A DNA stretch of 64,000 bases from Vibrio ostreicida (GTDB taxonomy: Bacteria > Pseudomonadota > Gammaproteobacteria > Enterobacterales > Vibrionaceae): the NCBI RefSeq assembly GCF_013074385.2, contig NZ_JABEYA020000002.1, forward strand, positions 186,001 to 250,000. The letters run 5' to 3'. A program made the translations under genes and the position numbers. Of this stretch, positions 59,839-64,000 are shown one piece after another. Position 1 is the stretch's first letter; each line of letters starts with the position of its first letter. Below the pieces are notes generated by a model that ran no database searches, was not told the origin of the DNA, and was given only the letters and a program-made list of their open reading frames with translations.

Positions 59839-62184
59839 TTATTTGGTTAGCTCAAGTCGGGTCAGGACTTCCTCCGTGATATCGGTAATTTCGCCATAGC
59901 CTACAATGCTGTTTATTTCTTTTTCAAGATTCTTGGCCTGACTCATGTTGCCCGCTGCCAGTTCTTGCAGGTCTTCTTGCAACAAGGCGGTCATGGGATC
60001 GAAGATCGGTGCACTACAAATACGCAAGGCAAAGAAGCCGTTGACCGCTTGGGCTTCTCTTACAAAAGCAATACGCTGCTTGAGAGATTCAAACTCACTC
60101 ACAAGTTTCGATTCATAAGATTGAATTCTGTTACCAAATTGAGAAATGGAAAAATAAATTTCCTGAAATTGAGGTTCTGCACCATCTATGCGTCTCATTG
60201 GTTGGGCAAGTAATGTGTTGGTGTGTCCTTTATAGATGGGTTCAAGAGAAAAGTTTTGATCACGGCCTAATTTCGCCAAAATGACGAGATGTGGCGCTAA
60301 GGGAAAATTAACGCCAATAACGCGTGGTTTGAGGTTTTTACCCCTTTTTTCGACGAATATTGGTGAGCTGACGATTTTATCTAACAAGATATCATGCAGC
60401 CCTTCTAGGAGAGGGTTACTCGGCAGCAACTCCTGCTTTGCAATCAACTTATCTTTATTATGCTCAATCATTGTTCCAAAGAAAGCGATGGCTTTCATTG
60501 TGTGACTGTCTTCTTGCATCACTAACTGCATTCGCTTGCCACCTGGTGAAACACGAATAACGGTATAAGGGACATTATCCAAAGGAAGATTTTTGTCGTA
60601 CAGGTCGAGTTCTTTAAAGTGTACTGTGCACTCCTCTCCTGAATTAAGTGTGCATGGTGTGCTTAATGCGACACTGATTCCTCGTTTGGATAGGTCTAAA
60701 GTAACACCTGCGTGGAGAGTTTCACCTTGTATTTTTAACTCGATAGGTGAGCGAAATTGATATCTAGGTTCTTTTCGTCGTGATTTTGCATCGAAGTAGA
60801 TACAAAAAGGGTCGCTGTCAGGGTTACGTGCATGACGAAAGCGATTAAGCTCACTGCTTGCCAAGCGAGGTTTGGCCGCCAAGAGGTAATCTTGATGGGT
60901 AGATGGGGTTGAGAGTTCTTGAAGGACTCCGCAGTGAGTCAGCGTTTTTGTATCAAAGTTGAGTTCTGTTGAATGCTTGGCGAGTTCGAGTTTTTCCTCT
61001 GAAGCCAGTTCAAATACATGGAGACGAAATGCCCTCCAGCTCTCTTTCTTTGCCCCTACATGCCAAAATAGTTGTCTTGTTTCTGGTGTTGTTTCGGGCA
61101 TCATCATCGAGAAGAATAAGGTTTTACCTTGGTGTTCGTGAGCAAAGGAATACAAAATATTATTGCTGCTCTTGATGCCAGGTTTGGACAGTAATGCAAG
61201 GCGTTGTTTATTAAACAAGGTAGTCAGTGACTGCTGATTGCGTTCATCATGCCAATATTGCCATATGGGCTGGTTATTTTCCGTCATTAACACGAGCTTC
61301 AATTCATTTTTACTAAAAAAAACGGGGAGGTTGCAAGTGTGCTTGAGAAAGGCATGTTCGTAGCCTCTGGTGCGTGCTCTAATTACCTTATCTTGAGTGT
61401 CATGTCGGGAGCGGTTGGCTTCATTAGCGAGTTGCTCTTCAATCACTTGTTCAATGATCATTGAATCGTCAAGTTTTAGAAGTCGAAGATATTTGACCGC
61501 GTCGTTTTCATAAGAGTCATCAATGCCAACCACTCGATAATTTACTGGGTGGTCTATGCCCTCTACTTCGGTCAAGTTTTCTAACTCAACGAAGCGAACT
61601 GAGATAATTTCGCCGAGTTTATAGCTAAAAGCGGCCGGCACTTTAAATTTTGCTCCAGAGGGAGAGAGGTCGACAGTCGTCGCATGGACAATTTGCTCTC
61701 TATTGATCTGGAGTTCGATTTGGGAGGAGAGCTTTAAACGCTTTTCTCGACGTTTGAGGTCATAACCAAGATTAATCGCTTCAACGTTGTACGCGGCACT
61801 AGTGTCAGTTGAGTCAGGCCCTTGAGCTTGCCCTTTTTTTTGCATCACACGGAAGTTGTTGTGCGTATTGCACAACGCCTCCCAGACTCCTTCCGTATAG
61901 CTGCCAAATTTTCGGGTATTCTTGTGATAGACGTTAAAGGCGACATCGTCTAACCAGTGCTTACGTCCATCAAGGTCGTACTCTCGGCAATCCCCTTTTA
62001 CTCGTCCACGCAGATCGACACTCTTAGTGCAGGGTGCCATTACCCTGTTCAGTTCCATTTTGACTAAAATTTTGACCGAAGGAGGTTCACCTTCCGTCAT
62101 TTGCGCAAGAAGGTATTCAAAATCCCCGGAGCGGAACGCAGGAATTAATCGCTCTGCTAAAGATAAAATTTCTGGCTGCTGCAT
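59839..62184 (-). CDS. large protein with two PilZ c-di-GMP domains
   Basis: A 781-residue cytoplasmic protein with two separate PilZ domains, each with the c-di-GMP motif pair: Arg145...Arg149 with Asp172-x-Ser174-x-x-Gly177, and Arg470...Arg474 with Asp497-x-Ser499-x-x-Gly502. The rest (1-140, 250-450 and 560-781) has no motif I recognise and no membrane segment. Size and position next to serB and radA match the V. cholerae PilZ protein PlzC (VC2344). It is transcribed away from radA. Likely a c-di-GMP receptor; the output is unknown. Confidence 0.85.
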   Translation of the reverse strand: MQQPEILSLAERLIPAFRSGDFEYLLAQMTEGEPPSVKILVKMELNRVMAPCTKSVDLRGRVKGDCREYDLDGRKHWLDDVAFNVYHKNTRKFGSYTEGVWEALCNTHNNFRVMQKKGQAQGPDSTDTSAAYNVEAINLGYDLKRREKRLKLSSQIELQINREQIVHATTVDLSPSGAKFKVPAAFSYKLGEIISVRFVELENLTEVEGIDHPVNYRVVGIDDSYENDAVKYLRLLKLDDSMIIEQVIEEQLANEANRSRHDTQDKVIRARTRGYEHAFLKHTCNLPVFFSKNELKLVLMTENNQPIWQYWHDERNQQSLTTLFNKQRLALLSKPGIKSSNNILYSFAHEHQGKTLFFSMMMPETTPETRQLFWHVGAKKESWRAFRLHVFELASEEKLELAKHSTELNFDTKTLTHCGVLQELSTPSTHQDYLLAAKPRLASSELNRFRHARNPDSDPFCIYFDAKSRRKEPRYQFRSPIELKIQGETLHAGVTLDLSKRGISVALSTPCTLNSGEECTVHFKELDLYDKNLPLDNVPYTVIRVSPGGKRMQLVMQEDSHTMKAIAFFGTMIEHNKDKLIAKQELLPSNPLLEGLHDILLDKIVSSPIFVEKRGKNLKPRVIGVNFPLAPHLVILAKLGRDQNFSLEPIYKGHTNTLLAQPMRRIDGAEPQFQEIYFSISQFGNRIQSYESKLVSEFESLKQRIAFVREAQAVNGFFALRICSAPIFDPMTALLQEDLQELAAGNMSQAKNLEKEINSIVGYGEITDITEEVLTRLELTK

Positions 62185-62224
62185 ATATTTTTGTTATCGT
62201 ATCCCTTGTTGAGAAATATCGACC

Positions 62225-62252
62225 TTGATATACAGATCTTTAGTGATATGTT
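62225..62252 (+). promoter_or_regulatory. candidate radA promoter
   Basis: TTGATA (62225-62230), a 16-base spacer and TATGTT (62247-62252). Divergent transcription of the PilZ gene starts just upstream, so this gap serves both. Confidence 0.5.
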
Positions 62253-62273
62253 ACACCGAATCAAGTTTAATTA

Positions 62274-62299
62274 GTGACGAATGCTAAAAATATCGTCAC
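62274..62299. repeat. inverted repeat before radA
   Basis: GTGACGA (62274-62280) and TCGTCAC (62293-62299), perfect 7-base arms around 12 bases, ending about 20 bases before the radA start. It could fold in the leader RNA or bind a dimeric regulator. Confidence 0.4.
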
Positions 62300-62319
62300 A
62301 AATATAGGTCAGGGTGGGT

Positions 62320-63699
62320 ATGGCAAAAGCAAAAAGAGCATACGTATGTAACGATTGTGGTGCAGATTTCCCCCGTTGGCAGGGGCAATGCAACGCCTGT
62401 GGTGCTTGGAACACGATTAGCGAGGTTCGACTGGCAGCCTCCCCAGCGGCAACGCGCACAGAGCGTTTAACAGGGTATGCGGGCAATAGCGGAGAGACCC
62501 AAGTACAGACGCTGTCAGAGATTGATCTGCAAGAGGTCCCTCGTTTCACGAGCGGATTTAAAGAGCTTGATCGAGTGCTGGGCGGCGGCGTAGTTCCGGG
62601 AGCTGCAATTCTAATTGGTGGTAATCCTGGGGCTGGTAAGTCGACATTATTACTTCAAACCATGTGTTATCTCGCCTCTCAAATGCCTACGCTTTATGTC
62701 ACCGGAGAAGAGTCACTGCAACAGGTGGCCATGAGAGCGTTGCGTTTAGGCTTACCAAAAGACAACCTTAAAATGCTCTCTGAAACCAATGTTGACCGTA
62801 TTTGTCAGATTGCAGAGAAAGAGCAGCCCAAAATATTGGTTATTGACTCTATTCAGGTTATGCATGTTGCTGACGTCCAATCTTCTCCGGGAAGCGTTGC
62901 GCAGGTACGGGAATCGGCTACGGCTCTCACTCGATATGCAAAGCAAAACAATGTCGCGGTGTTTATTGTTGGTCATGTGACGAAAGATGGATCGTTGGCG
63001 GGGCCTAAAGTCTTAGAGCATATTATCGATTGCTCCGTGCTCCTCGATGGTGGTACAGATAGCCGTTTTAGAACGCTACGTAGCCATAAAAACCGTTTTG
63101 GGGCTGTTAATGAGCTCGGAGTCTTTGCAATGACAGGGCAAGGGCTGAAAGAAGTCAGTAATCCTTCGGCTATCTTTCTGTCGCGTGGCGAAGAGGAAAC
63201 CTCGGGCAGTTCTGTCATGGTTGTGTGGGAAGGAACACGGCCACTCTTGGTCGAAATACAAGCACTGGTGGACTATTCACAACTTGCTAATCCACGGCGA
63301 GTGGCTGTTGGATTGGAACAAAATCGGCTTTCTCTTTTGCTGGCCGTTCTTCATAAGCATGGTGGTTTGCAGATGGCCGATCAGGATGTGTTTGTAAATG
63401 TTGTCGGTGGCGTGAAAGTCACTGAGACCAGTGCCGATTTAGCATTAGTCTTGGCATTATTGTCCAGTTTTCGTGATCGACCTTTACCCAAAGACGTGGT
63501 GGTGTTTGGAGAAGTAGGGCTCGCAGGAGAAATTCGACCTGTGCCGAGTGGGCAGGAGCGCTTGAATGAAGCGTTCAAACACGGTTTTAAAAAAGCCATC
63601 GTGCCAGCCGCTAACACGCCTAAAGGCGGGATCGAGGGGATGCAAATTCATAGCGTAAAAAAACTATCGGATGCTCTAGAAGCTTTTGATGAGTTATAG
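62320..63699 (+). CDS. radA: DNA repair protein RadA
   Basis: RecA-like ATPase that promotes branch migration in recombination. The C4 zinc finger uses Cys10, Cys13, Cys24 and Cys27; Walker A is GNPGAGKST (101-109); the RadA-specific KNRFG motif is at 257-261; a Lon-protease-like C-terminal domain (from about 285) includes the SADLALVLALLSS segment. The ATG at 62320 begins MAKAKRAYVC, the family start; a GTG two codons earlier is also in frame. 459 residues. Confidence 0.96.
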   Translation: MAKAKRAYVCNDCGADFPRWQGQCNACGAWNTISEVRLAASPAATRTERLTGYAGNSGETQVQTLSEIDLQEVPRFTSGFKELDRVLGGGVVPGAAILIGGNPGAGKSTLLLQTMCYLASQMPTLYVTGEESLQQVAMRALRLGLPKDNLKMLSETNVDRICQIAEKEQPKILVIDSIQVMHVADVQSSPGSVAQVRESATALTRYAKQNNVAVFIVGHVTKDGSLAGPKVLEHIIDCSVLLDGGTDSRFRTLRSHKNRFGAVNELGVFAMTGQGLKEVSNPSAIFLSRGEEETSGSSVMVVWEGTRPLLVEIQALVDYSQLANPRRVAVGLEQNRLSLLLAVLHKHGGLQMADQDVFVNVVGGVKVTETSADLALVLALLSSFRDRPLPKDVVVFGEVGLAGEIRPVPSGQERLNEAFKHGFKKAIVPAANTPKGGIEGMQIHSVKKLSDALEAFDEL

Positions 63700-63712
63700 C
63701 GCGTCTGTTTTT

Positions 63713-63732
63713 CTGGGGGGCTCTCCCCCCAG
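63713..63732. other. hairpin between radA and csdA
   Basis: CTGGGGGG (63713-63720), loop CTCT, CCCCCCAG (63725-63732). A perfect 8-pair stem between converging genes; neither strand has a good T-run after it. Probably a shared 3' end. Confidence 0.6.
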
Positions 63733-63751
63733 CTATCACTTGTCTTTTCCA

Positions 63752-64000
63752 TCAAAGCATATTGACGGCCTTTTCCACCGCAGAAACCAACCTTGTAACG
63801 TCTTGTGCGTTATTGTAAAGGGCAAATGACGCTCGGATGGTACCTTGAACACCTATGGCAGCCATCAAAGGGTGAGCGCAGTGGTGGCCTGCCCGTATTG
63901 CAACACCTTGTTGATCGAGCAAAGTCGCCATGTCCTGATGATGGACCCCCTCAACCACGAATGATAAAACGGATGCGCCTTTTTGATAGCCAAGGATAGA
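63752..64000 (-). CDS. csdA: cysteine desulfurase, CsdA/SufS type (C-terminal part)
   Basis: The window ends inside this gene: only the last 82 residues are visible, starting [14 protein letters not shown] and ending EKAVNML. The active-site cysteine lies in [11 protein letters not shown], typical of group II desulfurases, and [10 protein letters not shown] follows. The IRAG-HCA and G-T-x-RASFA pattern is closer to CsdA than SufS, but the full gene is needed to decide. Sulfur from cysteine is passed to CsdE or SufE partners. Confidence 0.8.
   Translation of the reverse strand, partial: SILGYQKGASVLSFVVEGVHHQDMATLLDQQGVAIRAGHHCAHPLMAAIGVQGTIRASFALYNNAQDVTRLVSAVEKAVNML

Overview
The window is chromosomal core DNA from a gammaproteobacterium, almost certainly a Vibrionaceae and most likely a Vibrio. 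This rests on protein sequence and gene order: yqiA-parE-parC, a degS/degQ pair next to zapG and zapE, rplM-rpsI-petABC-sspAB, lpoA-yraN-diaA-dolP, rnpB directly before the dcw cluster, a DUF3545 gene beside ung, and nupC-type transporter - XapX - deoCAB - smp - serB - large PilZ protein - radA. The species cannot be decided by eye. I see no transposase, integrase, phage gene, CRISPR array, tRNA or rRNA gene.

Region by region. 1-4.4 kb: end of yqiA, then both topoisomerase IV subunits. 4.5-7.6 kb (minus): envelope proteases degS and degQ and the division-associated zapG. 7.7-10 kb: zapE and the rplM-rpsI operon with a structured leader. 10.2-14.1 kb: cytochrome bc1 (petABC), then stringent starvation genes sspAB. 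14.2-17.5 kb (minus): lpoA-yraN-diaA-dolP. 17.6-19 kb: rsmI and the RNase P RNA. 19.1-35.6 kb: the division and cell-wall (dcw) cluster from rsmH to lpxC, without mraZ at its head and without ddl before ftsQ. 36-39.2 kb: secA and mutT. 39.2-45 kb: dapB and carAB. 45-49 kb: a looser region with a TSUP permease, a LysR regulator, ung, a DUF3545 gene and two long intergenic stretches. 49.2-52.4 kb: an AGCS amino acid symporter, yaaA and a TatD-type nuclease. 52.6-58 kb: nucleoside uptake and deoxyribonucleoside catabolism. 58-64 kb: smp, serB, a 781-residue two-PilZ protein, radA, and the 3' part of a cysteine desulfurase (csdA type).

How the genes fit together. The dcw block supplies every cytoplasmic step from UDP-MurNAc to lipid II (murC, murD, murE, murF, mraY, murG), the septal synthase pair FtsW/FtsI, and FtsA, FtsL, FtsQ and FtsZ; dapB supplies meso-diaminopimelate precursor for MurE, whose DNPR motif reads that substrate. 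lpoA, zapG, zapE and dolP are envelope or division accessories. deoCAB plus the CNT transporter make a nucleoside scavenging route.

I found no convincing new multi-gene system. The observations worth following are smaller: missing mraZ with a weak rsmH start context, a promoter where ddl would sit, a leader ORF overlapping petA, several unlisted small ORFs in intergenic regions (46991, 47386, 48753, 54313), inverted-repeat RNA elements upstream of the AGCS gene and deoC, a hairpin that would cover the TatD start, and a strong intrinsic terminator far downstream of dapB.
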